Origin: Ancylobacter mangrovi
GTDB taxonomy: Bacteria > Pseudomonadota > Alphaproteobacteria > Rhizobiales > Xanthobacteraceae
DNA length: 64,000 nt
Assembly (NCBI RefSeq): GCF_024752355.1
Contig: NZ_JANTHZ010000002.1
Coordinates: forward strand, 372,001-436,000
Reading direction: 5' to 3'
Shown here: positions 10,167-19,630 of the stretch, piece after piece
Position numbering within the stretch: position 1 is the stretch's first letter
How the letters are laid out: each line of letters opens with the position of its first letter
Made by a program: the position numbers and the translations under genes
The notes under the pieces: model-generated
Told to the model about the DNA's origin: nothing
The model's database searches: none
The model's input: the letters and a program-made list of their open reading frames with translations, nothing else

Positions 10167-11876
10167 ATGGTCGAGCCCCGCACCTATCAGGGACAGCCGG
10201 CCACCGCCCATTGGGACGTCGTCCTTCCGGACGAGAAGGCCACCGGCCGCCTCGCCATGGACCTCGCCGCCATGCTGCAGCCCGGCGACCTGGTGCTGCT
10301 GAGCGGCGACCTCGGGGCAGGCAAGTCCACCCTGGCGCGGGCGCTGCTGCGCGAACTGGCCGAGGACCCCGAGCTCGAGGTGCCGAGCCCGACCTTCACC
10401 CTGATGCAGGGCTATGACCTGCCCCGCCACCGGGTGGTACACGCCGATTTCTACCGGCTGGGCGACGCGCTCGAACTCGACGAGCTCGGCTGGGACGAGC
10501 AGACCGATGGCGCCATCGCGCTGGTCGAGTGGCCCGAGCGCGCCGGGGCGGCGCTGCAGGTGCCGGACCGGCTGGAGGTGCGCATGGCGCTGGTGCCGGA
10601 CGCGCCGCCGACGCTGCGCCGGGTGCGGCTGCTGGGCCATGGCCGGCTCGCCGGCGCGCTGCAGCGCATGCGGGCGATCCGCTCGCTGATCGACCAGTCG
10701 GGCTTCGGCCCGGCCCAGCGGCGCCACCTGCAGGGCGATGCCTCCACCCGCAGCTATGAGCGCCTGACCGGCGGCAAGCGCGACGCGGTGCTGATGAACG
10801 CGCCGCGCCGGCCAGACGGACCGCCGGTGCGGGGCGGCCGGCCCTACAGCGCCATCGCCCATCTCGCCGAGGACGTGAAGCCGTTCGTCGCCATGGCGCG
10901 GGCGCTGAAGGCGCGGGGATTTTCCGCACCCGCCCTTTACGCCGCCGACCTCGATGCCGGGCTGCTCATCATCGAGGACCTCGGCGACGAGGGCGTGGTC
11001 GCCGGCACGCCGCCCTCGCCGCTGACCGAGCGCTACGAGCTGGCCGCCGACGTGCTCGCGGCGCTGCACGGGCTCGACCTGCCGGCGACGCTGACCGTGG
11101 CGCCGGAGATCGAGCACCGCCTGCCGGCCTACGACATCGAGGCGCTGCTGATCGAGGTCGAGCTGATGCTCGACTGGTACCTGCCGCATCTCGGCACGCG
11201 CCCGCCCTCGGACGCCGCGCGTGGCGAGTTCCGGCGGCTCTGGAGCGCCGCCCTGGCGCCGTCGGTGGCGCAGCGCCCGGTCTGGGTGCTGCGCGACTAC
11301 CATTCGCCGAACCTGATGTGGCTGCCCGAGCGCGACGGCCTCGCCCGGCTCGGCCTGCTCGACTTCCAGGACGCGGTGATGGGCCCGCCCGCCTACGACC
11401 TCGCCTCGCTGGCGCAGGACGCGCGCGTCGACGTCTCCGAGGAGCTGGAGCTCACCCTGCTCGGGCGCTACGTGAAGGCGCGCCGCCATGGCGACCCCGG
11501 CTTCGACATGCGCGGCTTCGCGGCGTCCTATGCGGTGATGGCCGCGCAGCGCGCGACCAAGATCCTCGGCATCTTCGCCCGGCTCGACCGGCGCGACGGC
11601 AAGCCCGGCTATCTCCGCCACCTGCCGCGCATCTGGAGCTATCTCCAGCGCGACCTCGCCTTCACCGACCTCGCCGCGCTGAAGGACTGGTACGATTCCT
11701 ACGTCCCCGCGCCGGAGGGCTCGGCCTGGCCGCGCCCGGTGCCGCCACCGGCGGGCGTCCCGGCTGCCGCTCCCCGCGGCGACGAAACGGCATTGGCCGA
11801 GGCGAATGCGACGGCAAAATCGGATATATCCGCCGGGCACCCTTCCGAATCGTCGAGCGCTCCGACCCGTTCATGA
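10167..11876 (+). CDS. tsaE: Fusion of TsaE (t6A synthesis ATPase) and AmgK-like sugar kinase
   Basis: This is a 569-residue, two-part protein. Residues 1 to about 155 are TsaE, the ATPase needed for N6-threonylcarbamoyladenosine at tRNA position 37: Walker A GDLGAGKSTL with Lys53, then PSPTFTLMQGY and the EWPER segment. Residues from about 170 onward are an aminoglycoside-phosphotransferase-fold kinase with the catalytic loop LRDYHSPNLMW and LDFQDA, matching AmgK, which phosphorylates the anomeric carbon of MurNAc/GlcNAc in cell-wall recycling. The gene starts 5 bases after divL and overlaps murU by 4 bases (ATGA). The last 40 residues are low complexity. The murU overlap supports the AmgK assignment. 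Confidence 0.9.
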   Translation: MVEPRTYQGQPATAHWDVVLPDEKATGRLAMDLAAMLQPGDLVLLSGDLGAGKSTLARALLRELAEDPELEVPSPTFTLMQGYDLPRHRVVHADFYRLGDALELDELGWDEQTDGAIALVEWPERAGAALQVPDRLEVRMALVPDAPPTLRRVRLLGHGRLAGALQRMRAIRSLIDQSGFGPAQRRHLQGDASTRSYERLTGGKRDAVLMNAPRRPDGPPVRGGRPYSAIAHLAEDVKPFVAMARALKARGFSAPALYAADLDAGLLIIEDLGDEGVVAGTPPSPLTERYELAADVLAALHGLDLPATLTVAPEIEHRLPAYDIEALLIEVELMLDWYLPHLGTRPPSDAARGEFRRLWSAALAPSVAQRPVWVLRDYHSPNLMWLPERDGLARLGLLDFQDAVMGPPAYDLASLAQDARVDVSEELELTLLGRYVKARRHGDPGFDMRGFAASYAVMAAQRATKILGIFARLDRRDGKPGYLRHLPRIWSYLQRDLAFTDLAALKDWYDSYVPAPEGSAWPRPVPPPAGVPAAAPRGDETALAEANATAKSDISAGHPSESSSAPTRS

Positions 11877-12592
11877 CCTCCATCCGCTCCGCCATGGTAC
11901 TCGCGGCCGGCCTCGGCACGCGCATGCGTCCGCTGACCGACCGCATGCCCAAGCCGATGGTCGAGGTCAGCGGCCGGCCGCTGATCGACCACGTGCTCGA
12001 CAGACTCGCGGATGCGGGCGTCGAGACCGCGGTGGTCAATCTCCACCATTACGCCGACATGCTGGAGCGCCATCTGGCGGGGCGCACGCAGCCCCGCATC
12101 GTCTTCTCCGACGAGCGCGGCGAGCTGCTCGAGACCGGCGGCGGCATCCGCCGGGCGCTGCCGCTGCTGGGCGAGGCCCCCTTCTTCTCGATCAACGCCG
12201 ACACCATATGGATTGAGGGGATCTGCCCGAACCTGTCGAACCTCGCCGCCGGCTTCGACCCGGAGCGGATGGATGCGCGGCTGCTGCTGGCCGCCACCTC
12301 CTCCTCGATCGGCTATGACGGGCGGGGCGATTTCCTCATGACCAGCGAGGGACGGCTGGAGCCGCGCGCCGAGCGCGAGATCGCTCCCTTCGTCTATGCT
12401 GGCGCCGCCGTGCTCTCGCCCCGCCTGTTCGAGGGCGCACCGGAGGGCGCGTTCTCGCTGGTCCGGCTGTTCACCCGTGCCGCCGCGGCCGGGCGGCTGT
12501 TCGGCCTGCGCATGGAAGGGCTATGGATGCATGTCGGCACTGTCGATGCCATCAGTGAAGCCGAGGCGACGATACAGCGCTCGAAGGACTGA
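11873..12592 (+). CDS. murU: MurNAc-1-phosphate uridylyltransferase MurU
   Basis: This is a 239-residue sugar-nucleotide transferase with the nucleotide-binding signature AGLGTRMRPLTDRMPKPM at about 10-27 and the GEx metal loop ETGGGIRRALP. MurU converts MurNAc alpha-1-phosphate to UDP-MurNAc, the step after AmgK. The pair forms the recycling route found in Pseudomonas and many alphaproteobacteria, which bypasses MurA and lowers fosfomycin sensitivity. Four-base overlap with the fused kinase gene indicates coupled translation. The family also contains glucose-1-phosphate and GlmU-like enzymes, but the neighbour decides the call. Confidence 0.88.
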   Translation: MTSIRSAMVLAAGLGTRMRPLTDRMPKPMVEVSGRPLIDHVLDRLADAGVETAVVNLHHYADMLERHLAGRTQPRIVFSDERGELLETGGGIRRALPLLGEAPFFSINADTIWIEGICPNLSNLAAGFDPERMDARLLLAATSSSIGYDGRGDFLMTSEGRLEPRAEREIAPFVYAGAAVLSPRLFEGAPEGAFSLVRLFTRAAAAGRLFGLRMEGLWMHVGTVDAISEAEATIQRSKD

Positions 12593-12643
12593 CCGGCGCC
12601 TCACGGGCCGGTCCTGCCGCGCGCGACCTCCGGGCGCGCCGGC

Positions 12644-15600
12644 ATGAACGCTGATATGAGCGGCGACCTGCGCCGTGCGGAGCCGCGCCTCTTCACCATT
12701 CCCGCCTCGGTGCCGTTCCTCGACACGCTGGCCGACGCGCTGCTCGACGGCCGGCTGATCGAGGGCTTCGCGCCGCGCGCCGACCCGTTCGCGCTCGCCT
12801 CCGCCACCGTGTTCCTACCAACCCGCCGCGCCGGCCGGCTGTTCGCCGAGGCCCTGCGCCAGCGCGCGCCCTCGGGCGTCGCGCTGCTGCCGCGCATCGT
12901 GCCGGTCGGCGACGTGGACGAGGACGCGCTCGCCTTCGCCGACAGCTTCGTCGATCCGCCCGACGCGGTGCCGGCGATGACCCGCCGGCTGGCGCTCGCC
13001 CATCTCATCGGCAGATGGCGGGCGCTGCTGCGCGCCGGCGACGGCCGGCTGGCAGTGGCGAGCGGGCCGGGCGCGGAGATCGCGCTCGCCGACGCGCTCG
13101 CCCACCTTATCGACGAGATGGCGGCCCAGCAGGTGCCGTGGGAGCGGCTCGACCGGCTGGTGCCGGGAGAGCACGACCTCTACTGGGACATGGCGCTCGA
13201 CTTCCTCACCATCGCCCGCGCCTTCTGGCCGGCCCGGCTCGCCGAGCTGAACCGCGTCGACGGCGCGGTCCGGCGCGACCGGCTGATCGCCGCCGAGGCC
13301 GCGCGTCTGGCGGCGGGGCAGGCGAACGGCCCGGTGATCGCCGCCGGCTCGACCGGCTCCATGCCCGCCACCGCGCGGCTGCTCGGCGTGGTGGTGCGGC
13401 TGCCGCAGGGCTGCGTTGTGCTGCCCGGCCTCGACCCGGTGCTGGACGAGGCCTCCTGGGCCTCGCTGACCGACGAGGCCTCGCCCGCGCCGAGCCATCC
13501 CCAATACGGCCTCGCCCTGCTGATGCGCCAGCAGATGGGCGTCGGGCGCGAGGCCGTGGTCGCCCTCGCGCCGCCCGCCCCGCACGGGCGCGAGGCGCTG
13601 CTGTCGGAGGCGCTGCGCCCGGTCGATTCCACCGATGCCTGGGCCAGTCTCGGCGAGCGGCTGCCGGCCGAGGCGATCGAGGCCGCGCTGGCCGGTGTCG
13701 CCGTGATCGAGGCGGACGACGCCCGCGAGGAGGCGCTGTCGATCGCGGTCGCGCTGCGCGAGACGCTGCTCGCGCCCGAAGGCACCGCCGCGCTCATCAC
13801 CCCGGACCGCGACCTCGCCCGCCGCGTCGCCGCCGAGTTGCTGCGCTTCGGCGTGAGGATCGACGATTCCGCCGGCGAGCCGCTGTCCGAGAGCGCCCCC
13901 GGCCGGTTCGCCCGCCTCGTCGCCGATGTCTGCGCCGAAGCGCTGGCGCCGGTGCCGCTGGTGGCGCTGCTGCGCCACGGCCTCGCGCGCTTCGGGCTGG
14001 CGCGCGAGACGCTCGGCGCGGCGGCGGACGCGCTGGAGCTGATGGTGCTGCGTGGCCCGCGGCCCGCTCCCGGGGCGCAGGGGCTGGTCGACGCCGTCGC
14101 CGCCTTCGACCCGGCACTCCACTATCGCAGCGACCCGCGCGCGAGCATCGACGAGGCGACCCGCGCCCGCGCCGCCGACCTCGCCGCCCGCATCGCCGCG
14201 GCGCTCTCCCCGCTGCTGGCGCTGGCGAAAGGCGAGCACCCCTTCGCCGACCTCGCCGCCGCCCATGGCGAGGCCATCATGGCGAGCTGGCGCGCGGGGG
14301 AAGAACCGGAGGAAGAGGCCGGCGACGAGGCGGAGGAGATCGCCCGCGCCGAGCTCGCGCGGGTGTTCGCGGAAATGGGCGAGGCCGCTTCCGAGGCCGG
14401 CGCCATGACGCTCGCCCATTACGCCGCCGCCCTGCCGCTGCTGCTCGCCGACCGCCCGGTGCGCCCGCCGATCGAGCCCGAGGCGCGGCTGCGCATCCTC
14501 GGGCCGCTTGAGGCGCGCCTGGTGGCGGTCGACCGCGTCGTTCTGGCCGGGCTGGTCGAGGAGACCTGGCCCGCCTCGGTGCGGACCGACCCGTGGCTGA
14601 GCCGGCCGATGCGCGCCGCGCTGGGGCTGGAGGCACCCGAGCGCCGGATCGGCCTTTCCGCCCACGACTTCGCGCAGGGGTGCGGCGCCCGCGAGCTGGT
14701 GCTGTCGCGCCCGCGCAAGCTCGGCGGCGCGCCGACCGTGCCCTCGCGTTTTCTCCAGCGCCTCGCCGCCGTCAGCGGGCCGGCGCGCTGGCAGGCGGCG
14801 CTGGCACGCGGCGACCGTTTCCGCCGTCTCGCAGAGCTGATCGACGCCGATCCGCCCGCCCCGCGCCTCACCCGCCCCGCGCCGCAGCCGAAGGTCGAGC
14901 TGCGCCCGACGCAGCTCAGCGTCACCGAGATCGAGGCGTGGCTGCGCGATCCCTACACGATCTATGCGCGCCACGTGCTCAGGCTGCGCCCGCTCGACCC
15001 GCTCGACCAGGAGCCGAACGCCGCCGAGCGCGGCACCGCGATCCACGAGGCGCTCGGCCGCTTCGCCCGCGCCTTCCCGCGCGAGCTGCCGGACGATGCC
15101 GAGGCCCGGCTCGCCGCCTTCGGCCGGGAAGCCTTCGCCTCGCTCGAGACCTTCCCGGCCGAGCATGCGCTGTGGTGGGCGCGCTTCGAGCGCCTCGTCG
15201 GGCGCTACATCGCCTGGGAGCGCACGCGCCGACCGACGCTGGCGCGCGTCCATGCCGAGACCGGCGGCGCCATGGTGCTGGCAGGCGGGCGGTTCCGCCT
15301 CACCGGCAAGGCCGACCGCATCGAGGAGCTGCGCGCGGGTGGCCTCGCCATCGTCGACTTCAAGACCGGCGGCGTGCCGAGCCCGAAGCAGGTGAAGTCC
15401 GGCCTCTCGCCCCAGCTCCCGCTGGAGGCCGCCATGGCGGCGGCGGGCGGGTTCCGCGACGTCGCCGCCGAGGAGGCGGCGGCGCTGGTCTACGTGCATC
15501 TGGGCACGCGCGAGCTGAAGGAGGGCTCGGCCGTTGTGAAGGAGACCACCGCCGCCGAGCTGGCGAAGGAGGCGCGCGAGCAGCTCGAGAAACTGGTGCT

Positions 15601-15727
15601 GACCTTCGAGAACCCCTCACGCGGCTATGTCTCGCTGCACAGCCCGATGTTCCGCGGCCGCTATGGCGATTACGACCACCTCGCGCGCATCCGCGAATGG
15701 TCGACCGGACCGGAGGGCGAAGCGTGA
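12644..15727 (+). CDS. addB: AddB subunit of the AddAB double-strand break repair helicase-nuclease
   Basis: AddB pairs with AddA to process DNA ends for RecA-dependent repair. The 1027-residue protein is of the alphaproteobacterial type: an inactivated-helicase-like N-terminal body and a C-terminal PD-(D/E)XK nuclease domain with GTAIHEALGRF (about 805), the catalytic DFKTGG (Asp905, Lys907) and the QLPLEAAM segment. I see no cysteine near the nuclease domain, so the Fe-S cluster described for Bacillus AddB is absent here. addA starts inside the addB stop (GTGA overlap), so the subunits are made together. Confidence 0.95.
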   Translation: MNADMSGDLRRAEPRLFTIPASVPFLDTLADALLDGRLIEGFAPRADPFALASATVFLPTRRAGRLFAEALRQRAPSGVALLPRIVPVGDVDEDALAFADSFVDPPDAVPAMTRRLALAHLIGRWRALLRAGDGRLAVASGPGAEIALADALAHLIDEMAAQQVPWERLDRLVPGEHDLYWDMALDFLTIARAFWPARLAELNRVDGAVRRDRLIAAEAARLAAGQANGPVIAAGSTGSMPATARLLGVVVRLPQGCVVLPGLDPVLDEASWASLTDEASPAPSHPQYGLALLMRQQMGVGREAVVALAPPAPHGREALLSEALRPVDSTDAWASLGERLPAEAIEAALAGVAVIEADDAREEALSIAVALRETLLAPEGTAALITPDRDLARRVAAELLRFGVRIDDSAGEPLSESAPGRFARLVADVCAEALAPVPLVALLRHGLARFGLARETLGAAADALELMVLRGPRPAPGAQGLVDAVAAFDPALHYRSDPRASIDEATRARAADLAARIAAALSPLLALAKGEHPFADLAAAHGEAIMASWRAGEEPEEEAGDEAEEIARAELARVFAEMGEAASEAGAMTLAHYAAALPLLLADRPVRPPIEPEARLRILGPLEARLVAVDRVVLAGLVEETWPASVRTDPWLSRPMRAALGLEAPERRIGLSAHDFAQGCGARELVLSRPRKLGGAPTVPSRFLQRLAAVSGPARWQAALARGDRFRRLAELIDADPPAPRLTRPAPQPKVELRPTQLSVTEIEAWLRDPYTIYARHVLRLRPLDPLDQEPNAAERGTAIHEALGRFARAFPRELPDDAEARLAAFGREAFASLETFPAEHALWWARFERLVGRYIAWERTRRPTLARVHAETGGAMVLAGGRFRLTGKADRIEELRAGGLAIVDFKTGGVPSPKQVKSGLSPQLPLEAAMAAAGGFRDVAAEEAAALVYVHLGTRELKEGSAVVKETTAAELAKEAREQLEKLVLTFENPSRGYVSLHSPMFRGRYGDYDHLARIREWSTGPEGEA

Positions 15728-18700
15728 GCACCCTTCCCGACAGCGCTGCCCTGCGCGCGGCGACCGAGCTGCAGTCCCGCGCCTCGGACCCCGCCATCTC
15801 GGCCTGGGTGTCGGCCAATGCCGGCTCGGGCAAGACCCATGTGCTGGCGCGGCGGGTGATCCGGCTGCTGATGCGCGGCGTCGCGCCCAGCCGCATCCTG
15901 TGCCTCACCTATACCAAGGCGGCGGCGGCCAACATGGCCAACCGCGTGCTCGGCGAGCTGCGAAGCTGGGTGACGCTCGACGATGCCGCGCTCGACGCGG
16001 CGATCATGGCGGCGGATGGCGGCGCCCCGGGCCCCGCGCGCCGCGCCCGCGCGCGCCGCCTGTTCGCGCTGGCTCTGGAAACGCCGGGCGGCCTCAAGAT
16101 CCAGACCATCCACGCCTTCTGCGGCGCGCTGCTGCACGCCTTCCCGTTCGAGGCGGGAGTGCCGGCCGGCTTCGGCGAGCTGGAGGACGCGACCCGCATG
16201 GAACTGCTGGCCCGGGTGCGGGCCGAGGTGGTGCTGGAAGCCGCCGGCCGGCCGGAAAGCGCGCTCGGGCAGGCGCTGGCGCTGATTGCCGGCGAGGCCT
16301 CGGACGAGGGCATCGGCCAGATGCTCGCCGACCTCGTCGACGATCCCGGCGCGCTGGAGGCGAGCGAGGCCGACCTCGCCGCCGCCGTCGGCCTCGAGCG
16401 CCCGCTCGCCTCGCGCGAGATCGAGCGGCGCATCGTCGACGAGGCGACGATCGCCCGCGGCGCCTGGATCGGGCTCGGCGAGGCGCTGGTGATCGAGGGC
16501 GGCAACTGTGCCCGGCGCGGCCATGCCCTGCTCGCCGCCGCCCGCGCGCCGGAGGACAGCGTCGCCGACACCTATGCCGGCGTGTTTCTGAAGGAGGATG
16601 GCAGCGCCTATGCCGACATGCAGTTCGGCAAGGCGGAGATCCGCGAGCGCTATCCCCAGCTCCTCGCCGAGCGCGACCGGCTGGCCCCGCTCGGCGCGAT
16701 GCTCGCCGCCGCGCGCGCCTTCGAGCGCAGCCGCGCCGCGCTGCTGCTCGGGCGCGAGGCGGCGCGGCGCTATACCGGCGCCAAGGCGGCGCGCGGCGTG
16801 CTCGACTTCGCCGACCTGATCGACGCGGCGCGCCGCCTGCTCGGCTCGGGCGCCTCGGCCTGGGTGCACTACAAGCTCGACCAGGGCATCGACCACGTGC
16901 TGCTCGACGAGGCGCAGGACACCAGCCCCGAGCAGTGGGAGGTGATCCGCCCGCTGGTGGCCGAGTTCTTCGCCGGCGCCGGCGCGCGCGACGTGCCACC
17001 CGACCCGGCGCGCAGCCTGTTCGTGGTCGGCGACGAGAAGCAGTCGATCTTCTCCTTCCAGGGCGCCGATCCGCGCCGCTTCGACGAGGTGCGCCGGGAG
17101 CTCGCGGGGCTGGCGGCGCCGGGGCGCTTCGAGCATGTGAAGCTGCGCCACTCCTTCCGCTCCGCGCCGGGCATACTGGACGCGGTCGACGCCGTGTTCA
17201 CCGCGCCGGAGGTCCATCACGGCCTCTCGGCCGAGAATGTGCGCCCGGTGCACGAGCCGATCCGCGGCGCGCTGCCCGCGCTGGTCGAGATCTGGGATAC
17301 CGAACAGCCGGAGCCGCGCGCCGGCGAGGATGGCTGGCAGCGTCCGCTCGACGCCCCGCCGACCGACGACCCGAAAGGACGGCTGGCGGCGAAGATCGCC
17401 GCCCATATCGCGGCCCGGATCGGGCAGGGCTTCCCGCTGACCGGCCGCGAGGGCACGCGCCCCGCCCGCCCGGGCGACTTCCTCATCCTGGTGCGCCGGC
17501 GCGACGGGCTGTTCGAGGCGATCATCTGCGAGCTGAAGCGGGCCGGGGTCGCGGTCGCCGGCGCCGACCGGCTGGTGGTGGCCGAGCACATCGCCGTGCT
17601 CGACCTGATGGCGCTCGCCGACGCGCTGCTCATGCGCGAGGACGAGCTGGCGCTGGCAAGCGCGCTCAAGAGCCCGCTGTTCGGCTTCGACGATCACGAC
17701 CTGATGGAGCTCGCGCCGGGCCGCACCGGCCTGCTGGAGGACGCGCTCCGGGCGCGCGCGGACGAGAAGCCGAAATGGCGCGCGGCGGTCGAGCGGCTCG
17801 ACCGGCTGCGCCCCGAGGCGATGCGCCTTCGCCCCTTCGACTTCCTCGCCCGGGTGCTCGGACGCGAGCGCGGGCGCGCCGCCATGCTGGCGCGGCTCGG
17901 GCCGGAGGCGGCCGACGCGCTCGACGAGGTGCTGGCGCTGGCGCGCGCCTATGAGAACATCGAGCCCGCCTCGCTGCCCGGTTTCCTCGCCTTCCTGCGG
18001 CGCGGCGAGGCGCAGGCCAAGCGCGACATGGAGGACGGGCGCGACCAGGTGCGGGTGATGACGGTGCATGGCGCCAAGGGGCTGGAGGCGCCCTATGTCA
18101 TCCTCGCCGACACCACCAGCGGCCCCTCGACGCGGCGCCCTTCCGGCCTGCTGCGCTTCGAGCGGAACGGGCGCCGGCTCGCGCTCCATCTGCGCGCCAA
18201 GACGCTCGACACCCCCGCCATGGCCGAGCACCGCCAGCGGGCCGACGAGGCGACGAAGGACGAATATCGCCGCCTGCTCTATGTCGCGCTCACCCGGGCC
18301 GAGAGCGCGCTGGTGCTGTGCGGGGCGGACGGGCTGAAATCCCGGCCGGAGGATTGCTGGTACGCGCTGGTGCGCGGCGCCCTCGAGGCCGAAGCGGTCG
18401 GGCGCGCCGCCACCGGCTTCGACGGCACGGTGCTGCACTGGCGCCCGCGCGCCGCCGACGAGCCGGCCGCCGCGGGCGCGCTCCCGGCACCGGCGCTGGC
18501 GACCGACGACGCCGAGCGCCGCCTCGCCGACGCCCTGATGCGGCCGGTGGCGGGCCCGCCGCGCACGCAGCCTCTGCGTCCCTCCGCGCCGGCGCTGCCG
18601 GTCGCGGGGTCGGAGACGGGCGGGAGAGCGGGCGAGGAGGCGGGCCGGCGGCGGGGCGAGCTTATTCACCGGCTGCTGGCCGCGCTCGGCCCGATACCGC

Positions 18701-19149
18701 CGGCGCAGCGGGCGGAGGCCGGCCGGCGCTTCCTCGCGGCCGCGTCGGCGATGACGGAGGCCGAGCGCGAGGCGCTGCTCGGCGAGGCGCTCGGCGTGCT
18801 CGCGCTGCCGGAGCTCGCGGCGCTGTTCGCCCTCGAGGGGCGCGCGGAGGTGCCGCTCGTCGGAACGCTCGACGACGGCACGCCGGTGTCGGGGCGAATC
18901 GATCGCCTGCGCCTCGACGGCGGGCGGGTGGTGATCGCCGATTTCAAGACCGACCGGCAGGTGCCGCGGCAGCCGGCGGCGATCCCGCCAGCGCAGCTGC
19001 GCCAGCTCGGGCTCTATGTGCGTCTGCTCGGAAAGCTCTTTCCCGACAAGGAGATCGCAGCCCTGCTGGTCTATACCGCCGCCCCGCTGGTGCTCCGGCC
19101 GGACGCCGCCCTGCTGGAACGAGCGGTGGAGAGCGTCACGTCGGCGTGA
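15724..19149 (+). CDS. addA: AddA subunit, UvrD-like helicase with C-terminal nuclease
   Basis: This 1141-residue protein is the motor and one of the two nucleases of AddAB. Visible features are Walker A ANAGSGKTHVL (Lys37), the motif Ia region LCLTYTKAAAANM, motif II LLDEAQDTSPEQW (about 395), motif III GDEKQSIFSFQGAD, motif V TVHGAKGLEAP, motif VI LLYVALTRAESAL, and the C-terminal RecB-type nuclease with GRIDRL and IADFKTDR (Asp1073, Lys1075). The start is GTG at 15724, overlapping addB by 4 bases. All expected motifs are present and the length is normal. Confidence 0.96.
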   Translation: MSTLPDSAALRAATELQSRASDPAISAWVSANAGSGKTHVLARRVIRLLMRGVAPSRILCLTYTKAAAANMANRVLGELRSWVTLDDAALDAAIMAADGGAPGPARRARARRLFALALETPGGLKIQTIHAFCGALLHAFPFEAGVPAGFGELEDATRMELLARVRAEVVLEAAGRPESALGQALALIAGEASDEGIGQMLADLVDDPGALEASEADLAAAVGLERPLASREIERRIVDEATIARGAWIGLGEALVIEGGNCARRGHALLAAARAPEDSVADTYAGVFLKEDGSAYADMQFGKAEIRERYPQLLAERDRLAPLGAMLAAARAFERSRAALLLGREAARRYTGAKAARGVLDFADLIDAARRLLGSGASAWVHYKLDQGIDHVLLDEAQDTSPEQWEVIRPLVAEFFAGAGARDVPPDPARSLFVVGDEKQSIFSFQGADPRRFDEVRRELAGLAAPGRFEHVKLRHSFRSAPGILDAVDAVFTAPEVHHGLSAENVRPVHEPIRGALPALVEIWDTEQPEPRAGEDGWQRPLDAPPTDDPKGRLAAKIAAHIAARIGQGFPLTGREGTRPARPGDFLILVRRRDGLFEAIICELKRAGVAVAGADRLVVAEHIAVLDLMALADALLMREDELALASALKSPLFGFDDHDLMELAPGRTGLLEDALRARADEKPKWRAAVERLDRLRPEAMRLRPFDFLARVLGRERGRAAMLARLGPEAADALDEVLALARAYENIEPASLPGFLAFLRRGEAQAKRDMEDGRDQVRVMTVHGAKGLEAPYVILADTTSGPSTRRPSGLLRFERNGRRLALHLRAKTLDTPAMAEHRQRADEATKDEYRRLLYVALTRAESALVLCGADGLKSRPEDCWYALVRGALEAEAVGRAATGFDGTVLHWRPRAADEPAAAGALPAPALATDDAERRLADALMRPVAGPPRTQPLRPSAPALPVAGSETGGRAGEEAGRRRGELIHRLLAALGPIPPAQRAEAGRRFLAAASAMTEAEREALLGEALGVLALPELAALFALEGRAEVPLVGTLDDGTPVSGRIDRLRLDGGRVVIADFKTDRQVPRQPAAIPPAQLRQLGLYVRLLGKLFPDKEIAALLVYTAAPLVLRPDAALLERAVESVTSA

Positions 19150-19156
19150 CGGTGCC

Positions 19157-19185
19157 TTGACGCGGCCGGGGCCGCCTTCCTACCT
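19157..19185 (+). promoter_or_regulatory. Candidate sigma-70 promoter for trxA
   Basis: TTGACG (19157-19162) and CTACCT (19180-19185) are separated by 17 bases, in the gap between addA and trxA and about 45 bases before the trxA start. The -35 matches the consensus well and the -10 poorly, so this is a moderate call. Confidence 0.4.
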
Positions 19186-19229
19186 TCTGCTCAACTTCTG
19201 CTGAATTCTCAGGAATGTGAGGTGTCGCC

Positions 19230-19550
19230 ATGGGCGTCGAAAAGGTGTCGGACCAGAGCTTCGAGTCCGACGTGATCAAGTCCTCCGGTCCGGTACTGGT
19301 CGATTTCTGGGCGGAATGGTGCGGCCCGTGCCGCATGGTCGCCCCGGTGCTCGACGAGGTCGCCGGCGAGCTGGGCGACAAGCTGAAGATCGTGAAGCTC
19401 AACGTGGACGAGAATCCCGCCACGGCTTCCAAGTACGGCATCATGTCGATCCCGACGCTGCTCCTGTTCAAGGACGGCCAGCTTGCCTCGCGGCAGGTTG
19501 GTGCAGCGCCGAAGGCAAAGATGCTGCAGTGGATCAGCAGCTCGATCTGA
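19230..19550 (+). CDS. trxA: Thioredoxin 1
   Basis: This is a 106-residue cytoplasmic thioredoxin with the active-site WCGPC (Cys31 and Cys34), the upstream DFWAEWC strand and the cis-Pro loop SIPTLLLF. It serves as a general disulfide reductase. addA-trxA order is common in Rhizobiales. The ATG follows GGAATGTGAGG. A strong terminator lies 40 bases downstream, so this gene ends the transcription unit. Confidence 0.97.
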   Translation: MGVEKVSDQSFESDVIKSSGPVLVDFWAEWCGPCRMVAPVLDEVAGELGDKLKIVKLNVDENPATASKYGIMSIPTLLLFKDGQLASRQVGAAPKAKMLQWISSSI

Positions 19551-19592
19551 ATACGCAGGACTGCTCAGCAGTCGGACGTTCGGACCTAGAGG

Positions 19593-19630
19593 AACCCCGG
19601 AGCTAACGCTCCGGGGTTTTTCTTTTTTCA
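19593..19630 (+). terminator. Strong Rho-independent terminator after trxA
   Basis: A perfect 11-bp stem (AACCCCGGAGC / GCTCCGGGGTT, 19593-19618) with a TAAC loop is followed at once by TTTTCTTTTTTC. This is the clearest intrinsic terminator in the window. Confidence 0.93.

Noticed and set aside
15670-18669. 999-codon minus-strand ORF opposite addA
   Set aside because: addA carries all helicase and nuclease motifs on the plus strand; the antisense frame has none.
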